Shown: in pieces, positions 1-7,719 of the stretch | Numbering within the stretch: position 1 is the first letter of the stretch | How the letters are laid out: the number at the start of each line of letters is the position of its first letter | Source of the DNA: Methanobacterium_B sp963703015 | Lineage (GTDB): Archaea; Methanobacteriota; Methanobacteria; Methanobacteriales; Methanobacteriaceae | Reading direction: 5' to 3' | NCBI GenBank assembly: GCA_963703015.1 | Contig: OY969779.1 | Coordinates: 558,001 to 622,000, forward strand | Length of the DNA stretch: 64,000 nucleotides | Made by a program: the position numbers and the translations under genes | The notes under the pieces: model-generated | Told to the model about the DNA's origin: nothing | What the model saw: the letters and a program-made list of their open reading frames with translations, nothing else | The model's database searches: none

Positions 1-375
1 GATGCATTGAGATCAACTGAAGATAGATATGAAGGGTTGGAAATTGCCATTGATCGTGCCAATCAGTACATTGAGGCTGGTGCAGATTTAACATTCATAA
101 CTTATGTAGCAACACTGGATGAAGTTAAAAAAATCAAGAAAGAAGTTAAAGGACCAGTAAGTATTGCTGCAGGCCAACCATACAATATAAGTGAGTTTAC
201 AATCAATGATTTGAAAGTTTGTGGAGTAGAAAGAGTTAGTTTACCAACATTACTCATGTTCACAAGTCTTTATGGAATTAACCTAGCTTTAGAATATCTA
301 AGAAAAGATATTCTACTAGACATGTTTAAAGAAGACTTAATTTATCATGCAGATAGCTTAAATAAACTTCTTTAA
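1..375 (+). CDS. Isocitrate lyase/PEP mutase-family protein, C-terminal part (5' end outside the window)
   Basis: The reading frame is open from base 1 and has no start in the window, so this is the last 124 codons of a longer gene. The visible part starts DALRSTEDRYEGLEIAIDRA and continues with AGADLTFITY, PVSIAAGQPYN and GVERVSLP. This matches the second half of the (beta/alpha)8 barrel of the ICL/PEPM superfamily, which makes or breaks C-C or C-P bonds next to a carboxylate. The catalytic N-terminal half (the KxxCG-type loop) is not in the window, so lyase, phosphonomutase and oxaloacetate decarboxylase activities cannot be told apart. A T-rich stretch follows the stop codon. Confidence 0.75.
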   Translation, partial: DALRSTEDRYEGLEIAIDRANQYIEAGADLTFITYVATLDEVKKIKKEVKGPVSIAAGQPYNISEFTINDLKVCGVERVSLPTLLMFTSLYGINLALEYLRKDILLDMFKEDLIYHADSLNKLL

Positions 376-452
376 CAACAAGTTAGTCTTAACTTTCTTT
401 CGGGGTACGAATTAAATTGTACAAGAAGCTGTTAGGCAATTAAGACAGAATA

Positions 453-474
453 TTTTTTTCTAAATATTTTTTTT
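453..474 (+). terminator. T-rich terminator after the ICL/PEPM gene
   Basis: Two T runs (453-459 and 467-474) lie about 80 bases after the stop at 375. Archaeal transcription usually ends at oligo-T tracts without a strong hairpin. The rest of the 246-base gap carries a likely TATA element near 584-592 for the following kinase. Confidence 0.4.
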
Positions 475-621
475 CTAGAAGCTTTAAATAATACTTTTTC
501 TAAACTAGTTTCATAATATCTGAAATATCCACGGAATTTTAGAAATAAAACCTTTTTATTCAAGGAATCATAGTAATGATTATCTTGTTATAAATGTACA
601 TGGGATGTAGTGTGAGTAAAT

Positions 622-2682
622 ATGAAGTTGAGAAGTAAAACATTGATTTACAGTGGTATCATCATAACAGTGTTGATATTGATACTTCTTTTAATCTCAC
701 AGTTTGTTTTTCTAAGCACATCCACAGATTATGAACAACGATACAGCAACCATGTTCTTAAAGATGAGCTCACAGGATTAAACCAAACCATATTTGCAAT
801 GAATGAAACTGCAAGGGATTGGTCACAGTGGGATGATGCTTATGACTACCTTTCAGGCAACAATCCAAGTTTTGCCACGAATGACCTTGGTTCTGACACA
901 TTCGCAAGGCTGGATCTTAACCTGATTATGTACGTAGACACAAATGGGACCATCAAATATGGAAAGGCATACAACCGCGAAAACAACGAATTTGTGAGTT
1001 TACCAGAAAACCTAAGCAGTTTCAGTAATGAAAGTCAAATTTTACAATCCAACAACATGCAAGGTTACTACGGACTCCTTAACTTGCCTGAAGGTCCCAT
1101 GATAATCATTTCAAAGCCTGTTTTAACAAGCCATGACAAGGGCCCATCTCCAGGCACCCTCATAATGGGAAGGTTCCTAACACCTGCAGAACTCAATAAA
1201 CTGATAAATATTCCAAACAGCACCATATCTATCCAGGGATACAGCACTGCCAATGCATCTCCAGAATTTAAAACTATTTTACCAAAGTTATCCAACTCAA
1301 CTCCCAACACATTCAAAGTACTGGGAGGAAATTCTATTGCAGCCTACGGACTTTTAAATGATATATACGGAAATCCTTCCATCATAGTCAAGTCTGAAAT
1401 GGCCAGGACCTTGTATCATGCCTACCTAAACATTGTGTATTACTTCGTGGGTTCACTTCTACTCGTGGGAATATTGTTCGTCATCCTTGCACTGTACGTC
1501 CTAGATAAAAATCTTTTAAATCGTCTGGATAAGTTAATGGTAGAAATAGTGGACATTGGAAAAAAAGGAGACATCAAAAGACGTGTTACTGTTTCTGGAG
1601 ATGACGAACTCAGTGATTTAGCCAGTACAATAAACAGCAGCCTATTTTCGCTGCAGAAGTATGAAAAAGATCTTGAAACCAGTGAAAAGAAGTACAGAAA
1701 TATCTTTGAAAACACAGGCACAGCCATGTTAATTGCAGAGGATGATCTTACAATATCCCTCGTAAACAAAACCTTTGAAAACATGCTTGGACTGAAAAAA
1801 AGTGACATAATTGGGAACAACTGGATAGATCTCATTGTACCAGAACAGAGGGCAGAAGTTCAAAAGCATCATATCATCCCATCTGAAGACAGCACATCCC
1901 AAATGAATTTAAAGACCTACGATGTTGAAATCAGAATCAATGAGGAATCTAAATATTTCTTTGCTACATTTGACTTTATCCCTGGAACACAGAAGAGTTT
2001 AATTTCCCTCATAGACATCACCGACAGAAAAATAGCTGAAACCCTATTAAAATCATCTTTAAAAGAGAAGGAACTGTTGTTAAGGGAGATTCATCACAGG
2101 GTTAAAAACAGTTTGCAGATAGTAGCTTCACTACTCTCACTTCAAGCATCTGAGTTTAATGATCCAATTGTTAAAGAAAGCTACAGCGAAAGTGAAAATC
2201 GTATACATAGCATAGCACTTGTACACGAGATCCTGTACAACTCCACAGATATCTCTGAAATAAGCATCCGGGAATATATTGAAGCCCTCATAGAAAATAT
2301 CTTGTATTCCTACGATGTGGATACACAAAAAATAACCTTGGAAATGGATGTTGAAGATCAAGATCTTGCAATAGAAACATCAATACCATTGGGCCTCATA
2401 ATAAATGAATTGGTATCAAATTCCATAAAACATGCATTCAAAGATGGAACAGGTAAAATAGAGTTAAAACTCACAAAATTGGACGATGAATACGAACTCA
2501 AATTAGGAGATAATGGAGTAGGATTACCAGAAGACTTTGATATTGCCACCACAACTACCCTCGGAATTATATTAGTAAACGAACTAGTTAATCAGCTTGA
2601 TGGCAGCATAGATGTTATTGTTAATCAAGGAACCCAATTTATAATCCATTTTAAGGAACAGAAGTACAAAAAACGGTTATAA
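622..2682 (+). CDS. CHASE4-HAMP-PAS sensor histidine kinase (HisKA_2 type)
   Basis: This is a membrane sensor kinase of 686 residues. It has a transmembrane helix at about 7-31, then an extracytoplasmic CHASE4-like region (35-260) containing NETARDWSQWDDAYDYL, a second helix (268-292), a HAMP linker, a PAS domain (about 355-470), and a HisKA_2 dimerisation helix with EIHHRVKNSLQ (His491/492 are the phosphorylation candidates). It ends in a HATPase domain with an N-box (LIINELVSNSIKHAF) and GDNGVGLP. No receiver gene is adjacent, so the partner is unknown. The start ATG lacks a strong ribosome binding site. Family-level confidence is high; the ligand cannot be read from the sequence. Confidence 0.9.
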   Translation: MKLRSKTLIYSGIIITVLILILLLISQFVFLSTSTDYEQRYSNHVLKDELTGLNQTIFAMNETARDWSQWDDAYDYLSGNNPSFATNDLGSDTFARLDLNLIMYVDTNGTIKYGKAYNRENNEFVSLPENLSSFSNESQILQSNNMQGYYGLLNLPEGPMIIISKPVLTSHDKGPSPGTLIMGRFLTPAELNKLINIPNSTISIQGYSTANASPEFKTILPKLSNSTPNTFKVLGGNSIAAYGLLNDIYGNPSIIVKSEMARTLYHAYLNIVYYFVGSLLLVGILFVILALYVLDKNLLNRLDKLMVEIVDIGKKGDIKRRVTVSGDDELSDLASTINSSLFSLQKYEKDLETSEKKYRNIFENTGTAMLIAEDDLTISLVNKTFENMLGLKKSDIIGNNWIDLIVPEQRAEVQKHHIIPSEDSTSQMNLKTYDVEIRINEESKYFFATFDFIPGTQKSLISLIDITDRKIAETLLKSSLKEKELLLREIHHRVKNSLQIVASLLSLQASEFNDPIVKESYSESENRIHSIALVHEILYNSTDISEISIREYIEALIENILYSYDVDTQKITLEMDVEDQDLAIETSIPLGLIINELVSNSIKHAFKDGTGKIELKLTKLDDEYELKLGDNGVGLPEDFDIATTTTLGIILVNELVNQLDGSIDVIVNQGTQFIIHFKEQKYKKRL

Positions 2683-2786
2683 TTAAGTAAATAGTACATT
2701 ATAGTATTTAATCAGTTTTTTAAGTGACATAACCATTTATCTTTTGGTTTATTTTTTTCAGGTTTTTGAGTAAAAATGGCCAATGT

Positions 2787-2816
2787 AGAAAAGTTTATAT
2801 GTTAAAACTTTTAAAG
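2787..2816 (+). promoter_or_regulatory. Palindromic TATA promoter of RNA copy 1
   Basis: TTTATAT (2794-2800) lies between the inverted arms AAAAGTTT and AAAACTTTT. The distance from the TATA centre to the conserved RNA 5' end (GTGCAAG at 2821) is 24 bases, as expected for archaeal initiation. The same palindromic layout occurs at 3481-3510 and 63427-63456. Confidence 0.6.
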
Positions 2817-2820
2817 TATA

Positions 2821-2960
2821 GTGCAAGAGGTAGAGGGCATGCAACATTATAAAATCTCCCTTATAAATTTACCCCCCCCAAAAAAATTTATAAAGAGTGA
2901 CGCCTTTTAATCACGTCCACCTAAACTTATTTTAACGCATGCCTGTTGAAACTTCTTTTA
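2821..2960 (+). ncRNA. Structured RNA copy 1 (kink-turn, C-rich loop), unidentified family
   Basis: The predicted transcript is about 140 nt. Closing stem P1 is AAGAGGT (2825-2831) with ACTTCTT (2951-2957). The internal loop is AGA (2832-2834) against GTTGAA (2945-2950). Stem P2 is GGGCATGC (2835-2842) with GCATGCCT (2937-2944). Hairpin P3 is TTATAAATTT (2861-2870) with AAATTTATAA (2884-2893), with eight cytidines in its loop (2872-2879). Hairpin P4 is GTGACG (2897-2902) with CGTCCAC (2914-2920), with one bulged C. A T-rich tail follows. Two related copies lie downstream, and base changes between copies preserve pairing. I do not recognise an Rfam family. Confidence 0.7.
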
Positions 2961-3114
2961 TATCCAAAACTAAAATTAATACAATAAGTATTCTATTTTT
3001 ACAGATTTAACTCATCAATTTTTTATACAGGAAAATTCTTTTTGAAAACTAAAAATGAAAATGACATGTTAAAATTGTAGAATGATCCATACCAATGTTC
3101 GAGAAAACCATAGA

Positions 3115-3122
3115 TTTAAATA
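3115..3122 (+). promoter_or_regulatory. TATA box of RNA copy 2
   Basis: TTTAAATA is centred 24 bases before the conserved RNA start at 3142. This copy lacks the left palindrome arm seen at copies 1 and 3, so it may be expressed differently. Confidence 0.5.
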
Positions 3123-3141
3123 TTATAAATTTTAAAGTATA

Positions 3142-3280
3142 GTGTAAGAGGTAGAGGGCATGCAACTTTAATAAATCTCCCTTATAAATTTACCCCCCCC
3201 AAAAAAATTTATCGAGGGTGACGCCTTTTAATCACGTCCACCTAAACTTATTTTAACGCATGCCTGTTGAAACCCCTTTA
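3142..3280 (+). ncRNA. Structured RNA copy 2 (kink-turn, C-rich loop)
   Basis: This copy is nearly identical to copy 1, 321 bases downstream. P1 is AAGAGGT (3146-3152) with ACCCCTT (3272-3278), with one A-C mismatch. The internal loop is AGA against GTTGAA. P2 is GGGCATGC (3156-3163) with GCATGCCT (3258-3265). P3 carries eight cytidines (3193-3200) in its loop. P4 is extended by a GG/CC pair compared with copy 1 (GGTGACG with CGTCCACC). It differs from copy 1 mostly in the spacer after P2 and at the base of P3. The flanking DNA between the copies is not conserved, so the unit that has been kept is the RNA itself. Confidence 0.7.
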
Positions 3281-3480
3281 AATTTCATATAACTATTTTT
3301 ACATAATTCTTTCTCTACTACGTTAAAATCAGATCCCACTTAGAACATATATCAACTTGTTCTTAGTTAGTGCTAGGAACTAACTTCCATTAAAAACCTG
3401 TTTTATGTTGCCTAAATCCATTTATAACCAGTTATTTCTCTTAATTACAGTATTAATATTAGTTATCCATAACATATTAA

Positions 3481-3510
3481 CGCAAAGTTTATATGATTAA
3501 ACTTTTACAC
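3481..3510 (+). promoter_or_regulatory. Palindromic TATA promoter of RNA copy 3
   Basis: AAAGTTT and AAACTTT form a perfect 7-bp inverted repeat around an 8-base centre holding the TATA box (3488-3494). The conserved RNA start (GTGTAAG at 3515) is 24 bases from the TATA centre. This 30-base block is almost the same as 63427-63456. Confidence 0.6.
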
Positions 3511-3514
3511 TATA

Positions 3515-3650
3515 GTGTAAGAAGGTAGAAGGCATGCTGCTTACTCCTTAAATTTTGTAATACCCCCCAAAAACCAAAATTTATTATATGATGGTCAAAA
3601 TTCATGACCATCCGATTCTGTTTTTAAGCATGCCTCGTGACACCTTCGTT
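3515..3650 (+). ncRNA. Structured RNA copy 3 (diverged), upstream of the APC permease
   Basis: This is the most diverged copy and gives the best covariation evidence. P1 is GAAGGT (3521-3526) with ACCTTC (3642-3647). The internal loop is AGA against CGTGAC. P2 is AGGCATGC (3530-3537) with GCATGCCT (3628-3635). P3 is AAATTTTG (3550-3557) with CAAAATTT (3575-3582), with six cytidines in the loop. P4 is GATGGTCA (3590-3597) with TGACCATC (3605-3612). P3 and P4 sequences differ from copies 1 and 2, yet pairing is kept. It ends about 83 bases before the permease ATG, so it could be an independent RNA or that gene's leader. A separate TATA-like TTTTATACA near 3697-3705 may serve the permease. Confidence 0.7.
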
Positions 3651-3732
3651 AAAATTCCAAATAAAGCAATTATAAAGAATTAATTAAAATTTTACAAATT
3701 TTATACACTACCAAATTTGAAAAGGGATTTAA

Positions 3733-5181
3733 ATGAAAAAAATATTTCAAAAGAAATGCATAAATGAAGCCCTTGATTGTGCCAAGAACGGTAACTCCCT
3801 TAAAAGGTCTATAGGACCTTTAGGTTTGACTATAATGGGAGTTGGCGGAATAATTGGCGCCGGAATTTTTATTGTTACCGGCGTGGCATCAGCAAGCTCA
3901 GGGCCGGCACTCATAGTGTCCTTTATTATAGCAGCAATAGCATGTACTTTTACTGCGCTGTGTTATGCTGAGTTCGCCTCGATGATACCAATTGCTGGAA
4001 GCGTCTATACCTACACATACATTACCATGGGTGAAATATGGGCATGGATAATGGGTTGGATACTGATACTCCAATACTTAATTGCATCTGCAGCAGTTGC
4101 AATTGGATGGTCATCATACGTTGTTGCATTGATAGGCTCCTTTGGAATAACATTACCTGCAATCATTAGCGGCCCAATGGGTGTTAATGGATCCCTAATA
4201 AATCTACCGGCAGTAATTATAATTTTGGCATTAACAGCAGTTCTTGTGAGGGGTGCAGAAGAAAGTGCAAAGGTAAATGCAATAATAGTGTTCGTAAAAG
4301 TTGCAGTAATCCTATTGTTTATAACAATCGGAGTATACTTCATAAATCCTGCAAATTACCATCCATTCACTCCATTTGGTATAACAGGAATATTTGAAGG
4401 TGCAGCAATGGTATTCTTCGCATATCTAGGGTTTGATGCAATCGCATCTGCAGCAGAAGAAACCAAAAATCCTGGAAGAACCATTCCAATCGGAATAATA
4501 GGTTCACTCATCATAAGTTCCATACTATACATAGCTGTAGCAGCTGTGATGACTGGTATGGTACCATACAACTTATTAAACACAGCCTCACCAGTTTCAT
4601 TCGCACTCCAATACGTGGGAGTTCAGTGGGCATTCACAGTAATAACCATTGGTGCAATAGCAGGTTTAACAACTGTAGTTTTGGTTAACATGTTCAGTAA
4701 GGCCAGAATAATATTTGCAATGAGTAGGGACGGCTTACTTCCAAGTGTATTCTCAAATGTTAAGGATGGATGTCAAGCACCAGTGGCAAGCATACTCTTG
4801 GTAGGTGCCATGGCAACCATTATAGCTGCATTCTTTTCCTTGGGCAGTATATTTGAACTCGTGAATGTAGGTGCACTAACAGCATTCATGGTGCTGGCCA
4901 TAGCAGTAATAATCCTCAGAATAAAGGAACCTGAACTGGAAAGATCATTTAAATGTCCATTGGTACCTATAATACCAGTAATGTCAATAATATTCAGTAT
5001 AGTCCTCATAGCTCAATTAAAGATTCATATACTGCAAATATTTGCCATCTGGTTAGCTGTAGGAATAATTGTATATTTTGTCTACGGTAAATATCGTGGA
5101 TTATTCACCAAACCAGTTGATGGTATAAATGAAGATTCTGAAGGATACGAACCTCCTCTAGAAACTCCAGCATCCAAATAA
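3733..5181 (+). CDS. APC-superfamily amino-acid permease (first of tandem pair)
   Basis: This is a 482-residue integral membrane transporter, about 12 hydrophobic helices, that moves amino acids or polyamines by cation-coupled uptake or exchange. The first helix has the unwound substrate-binding motif GVGGIIGAGIFIVTG, followed by ALCYAEFASMIP and the helix 6-7 signature GFDAIASAAEETKNPGRTIP. These are typical of the YfnA/cationic amino-acid transporter branch. The N-terminus carries a short charged extension (KKCINEALDCAKNG) shared with its neighbour. A paralogue follows after 61 bases with a T-rich stretch between them. Substrate is unknown. Regulation may involve the structured RNA ending 83 bases upstream. 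Confidence 0.9.
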   Translation: MKKIFQKKCINEALDCAKNGNSLKRSIGPLGLTIMGVGGIIGAGIFIVTGVASASSGPALIVSFIIAAIACTFTALCYAEFASMIPIAGSVYTYTYITMGEIWAWIMGWILILQYLIASAAVAIGWSSYVVALIGSFGITLPAIISGPMGVNGSLINLPAVIIILALTAVLVRGAEESAKVNAIIVFVKVAVILLFITIGVYFINPANYHPFTPFGITGIFEGAAMVFFAYLGFDAIASAAEETKNPGRTIPIGIIGSLIISSILYIAVAAVMTGMVPYNLLNTASPVSFALQYVGVQWAFTVITIGAIAGLTTVVLVNMFSKARIIFAMSRDGLLPSVFSNVKDGCQAPVASILLVGAMATIIAAFFSLGSIFELVNVGALTAFMVLAIAVIILRIKEPELERSFKCPLVPIIPVMSIIFSIVLIAQLKIHILQIFAIWLAVGIIVYFVYGKYRGLFTKPVDGINEDSEGYEPPLETPASK

Positions 5182-5242
5182 ACTTCTTTTTTTATTTTAT
5201 TCCATATTTTTTTGAAAGATCATATAGAAAAGGACAACTACC

Positions 5243-6679
5243 ATGTTTAAAAGACTGTTTCTTAAAAAATCCATCGAAGAAACATTAAATCACAAACCAG
5301 ACAGAAGTCTGAAGAGATCCATAGGACCCACAGGACTCACTCTACTGGGTTTGGGAAGTATTGTTGGTGCAGGAATATTCATTGTAACAGGAGTAGCATC
5401 TGCAAAATTTGCAGGTCCTGGAATAATAGTATCCTTCATTGTTTCAGCAATTGCATGCAGTTTCACAGCCCTTTGTTACGCTGAATTTGCATCTATGCTA
5501 CCAATTTCCGGAAGTGTGTACACCTACACCTATGTTACAATGGGTGAGGTATGGGCTTGGATGATTGGATGGGTTCTGATATTTGAATATTTAATATCTG
5601 CATCAGCGGTGGCAGTGGGTTGGTCATCGTACGTTGTTGAACTTCTAAGTTCTGTTGGAATAAATTTACCACACATCATAACTGGTTCAATCTTTGTAGG
5701 CGGTTTAATCAATTTACCTGCGGTTTTCATAATTTTAACCCTTACAATGGTTTTGTTCATCGGCGCCAGGGAAAGTACACGTGTAAATGGGGCCATAGTT
5801 CTCATAAACATGGCAATTATATTGATATTCATAATATTTGGATTGAAATTTATCAATCCTGCAAATTACCATCCATTCACACCCTACGGTATCACAGGAA
5901 TATTTCAGGGTGCAGCCATGGTGTTCTTTGCATACATAGGATTTGATGCAGTATCAACAGCAGCAGAGGAAACTAAAGATCCCCAAAAAAATCTTCCAAA
6001 GGGAATAATAGGTTCTTTGTTAATCAGTTCTGTGCTTTACATAATTGTGGCAGCTGTTTTAACTGGTATGGTACCATACAATTTACTTGACACAGCAGCG
6101 CCTGTTACATTTGCACTAAATTATGTGGGTTTAAACACAGTGGCATCCATAGTTGGTGTTGGGGCGATTTTTGGAATTACCAGCGTTCTTTTAACCAGCC
6201 TCTTTGGTCAGACCAGAATATTCTTTTCAATGAGCAGGGATGGTTTACTACCAAGTCTATTTTCCAAGGTTCACCCTAGGTTCAGGTCACCTGTAACGAG
6301 CATTTTACTTGTGGGTGTTGTGGCAAGTTTCATTGCAGCATTGGTTCCACTTGCAGCAATCATTGAACTTGTTAATATAGGAACACTATCAGGATTTATC
6401 TTCCTGGCAATTTCCATAATAATTCTCAGAAGACAAAATCCAGATCTAGAAAGGGGCTTCAAATGTCCATTTGTACCGGCTGTTCCAATTCTATCCATTA
6501 TTTCATGCGTGTTCCTAATTACACAGCTGTCATTGAAAACAATAGAATATTTCATTATCAGCTTGATCATAGGATTCTCAGTTTACATGGTCTATGGATT
6601 TAAAAACAGTAAGATTCAATCCACAACTGAATCCCTTGAAACCACAGAATTGGAATCTGAAAGGGTTATTGACACTTAA
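5243..6679 (+). CDS. APC-superfamily amino-acid permease (second of tandem pair)
   Basis: This 478-residue paralogue of the preceding permease has the same motifs (GLGSIVGAGIFIVTG, ALCYAEFASMLP, GFDAVSTAAEETKDPQK). The two proteins differ throughout, so the duplication is old. The ribosome binding site is AAAGGA before the ATG. The 3' end is odd: the last 200 bases recur 1,023 bases downstream. At the stop, this copy has ACT-TAA where the downstream copy has ACT-GAA-ATT-GAA-TAA, so this protein ends three residues earlier than the other version would. Confidence 0.9.
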   Translation: MFKRLFLKKSIEETLNHKPDRSLKRSIGPTGLTLLGLGSIVGAGIFIVTGVASAKFAGPGIIVSFIVSAIACSFTALCYAEFASMLPISGSVYTYTYVTMGEVWAWMIGWVLIFEYLISASAVAVGWSSYVVELLSSVGINLPHIITGSIFVGGLINLPAVFIILTLTMVLFIGARESTRVNGAIVLINMAIILIFIIFGLKFINPANYHPFTPYGITGIFQGAAMVFFAYIGFDAVSTAAEETKDPQKNLPKGIIGSLLISSVLYIIVAAVLTGMVPYNLLDTAAPVTFALNYVGLNTVASIVGVGAIFGITSVLLTSLFGQTRIFFSMSRDGLLPSLFSKVHPRFRSPVTSILLVGVVASFIAALVPLAAIIELVNIGTLSGFIFLAISIIILRRQNPDLERGFKCPFVPAVPILSIISCVFLITQLSLKTIEYFIISLIIGFSVYMVYGFKNSKIQSTTESLETTELESERVIDT

Positions 6680-6696
6680 ATTGAATAAAAGAAGGG
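6480..6696 (+). repeat. Direct repeat, upstream copy (3' end of permease gene)
   Basis: This segment matches 7503-7719 without gaps at a constant offset of 1,023 bases. I see only a handful of substitutions (AACTGAATC/AACAGAATC, GAATTGG/GAAGTGG, CACTTAAAT/CACTGAAAT). It contains the last 66 codons of the permease and 17 bases after the stop codon. The following 3' sequences are also loosely alike. Confidence 0.9.
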
Positions 6697-6786
6697 ATAA
6701 AATTTCACCAGTTTTATTATTTTTTTGCTCATCCCAGGTAAAAACTGTGAAAACTGTTATGTAATAGTAATATAATAATATATTGT

Positions 6787-7296
6787 ATGAAAATACATAC
6801 TTATTTAATTGTGTTGAGTATCACCAGTTTTATTATTATGGGGATATGTGCTTCTGCAACACCAGAAACAAATCTTACTCCAGAAACAAATCTTACTCCA
6901 ATTCAAGTAACTAATAATACCCATCATATGGAGTTAGTACCTTATTATTATAGTGTTACTCACTTTTATTTTCCATGTCATGGTGATAAGTGGGCTTATA
7001 AAATGTATTCAGATACAGATGGGGATATATATATGCAACTCCTTGATAATGATAACCCATTGTGGTGGAGATTTATATATTATGAATTAATTGCATCTAA
7101 TGGAACTTGTGTATATAAAGATTATACAAGCACATCTTGGTATTTCCAGAACACACTTCCTTATATTTTTTACGCCGCAAGGTTGGAGTTCCCTATCCAT
7201 GATCTTCCTTCTGGACATTATCAATTAGTAGTTAGTTATCCCGGTAATGGAGATCTGCCTCCGGTAAACAAAACAATGGGATACATTATAGAGTGA
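6787..7296 (+). CDS. Small secreted protein of unknown function between direct repeats
   Basis: This 169-residue protein has an N-terminal signal peptide (hydrophobic 5-21, likely cut near ASA-TP). It then carries a duplicated heptapeptide (TPETNLT twice) and a compact aromatic-rich domain with HGDKWAYKMYSDTDG, WWRFIYYEL and a C-terminal SGHYQLVVSYPGNG segment that looks like beta strands. I do not recognise the family. The gene sits between two near-identical copies of the permease 3' end, so it was probably inserted there. There is no clear ribosome binding site. An AT-rich TATA-like stretch ends just before the ATG, so a leaderless mRNA is possible. A T-rich 3' element resembling that of the adhesin gene follows. 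Confidence 0.7.
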   Translation: MKIHTYLIVLSITSFIIMGICASATPETNLTPETNLTPIQVTNNTHHMELVPYYYSVTHFYFPCHGDKWAYKMYSDTDGDIYMQLLDNDNPLWWRFIYYELIASNGTCVYKDYTSTSWYFQNTLPYIFYAARLEFPIHDLPSGHYQLVVSYPGNGDLPPVNKTMGYIIE

Positions 7297-7340
7297 GGAT
7301 AGTACAGATTCTTTCCCTAATGCTAACGACCATTAAAAAT

Positions 7341-7375
7341 AATTTTTTTTAAATTTTTTAGGGTCTTAAGTTTTT
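7341..7375 (+). other. 3' element shared with the adhesin-like gene (copy A)
   Basis: A T-rich stretch, then AAATTTTTTAGGGTCTTA, lies about 50 bases after the stop of the secreted-protein gene. Nearly the same string lies about 35 bases after the adhesin-like gene (12533-12570). About 80 bases further there is a second weak match (TTGGTGTT...GTTG). It may act as a terminator or be inherited flanking sequence. Confidence 0.45.
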
Positions 7376-7502
7376 AATTTGACGTTTTAATGGGTTTAAC
7401 TTTCTTATTGAGTGTATCATTAACTTGTGCATAATATTGAACGTGCATTATTGGTGTTTAGCTGTTGACTCTTCAATTATACTGTTATATCCTCTTAACC
7501 AT

Positions 7503-7711
7503 CTGTTCCAATTCTATCCATTATTTCATGCGTGTTCCTAATTACACAGCTGTCATTGAAAACAATAGAATATTTCATTATCAGCTTGATCATAGGATTC
7601 TCAGTTTACATGGTCTATGGATTTAAAAACAGTAAGATTCAATCCACAACAGAATCCCTTGAAACCACAGAAGTGGAATCTGAAAGGGTTATTGACACTG
7701 AAATTGAATAA
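7503..7711 (+). pseudogene. 3' fragment of APC permease gene (downstream direct repeat)
   Basis: This is a near-identical copy of the last 66 codons of the 5243-6679 permease. It is in the same frame but has no upstream gene body or start codon. It ends ERVIDTEIE-stop, three residues longer than the intact gene. The repeat itself runs on to 7719. Few changes mean the duplication or gene conversion is recent. It cannot make a functional transporter. Confidence 0.85.
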
Positions 7712-7719
7712 AAGAAGGG

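Noticed and set aside
2821..3650. The three repeats as a CRISPR array or insertion sequence
   Set aside because: The units are about 140 bases with 180-240-base unlike spacers, are not identical, lack terminal repeats and code for no protein. Compensatory changes favour RNA genes.
2821..3650. The repeats as box C/D or H/ACA guide RNAs
   Set aside because: There is no UGAUGA/CUGA box pair and no ACA three bases from the 3' end.
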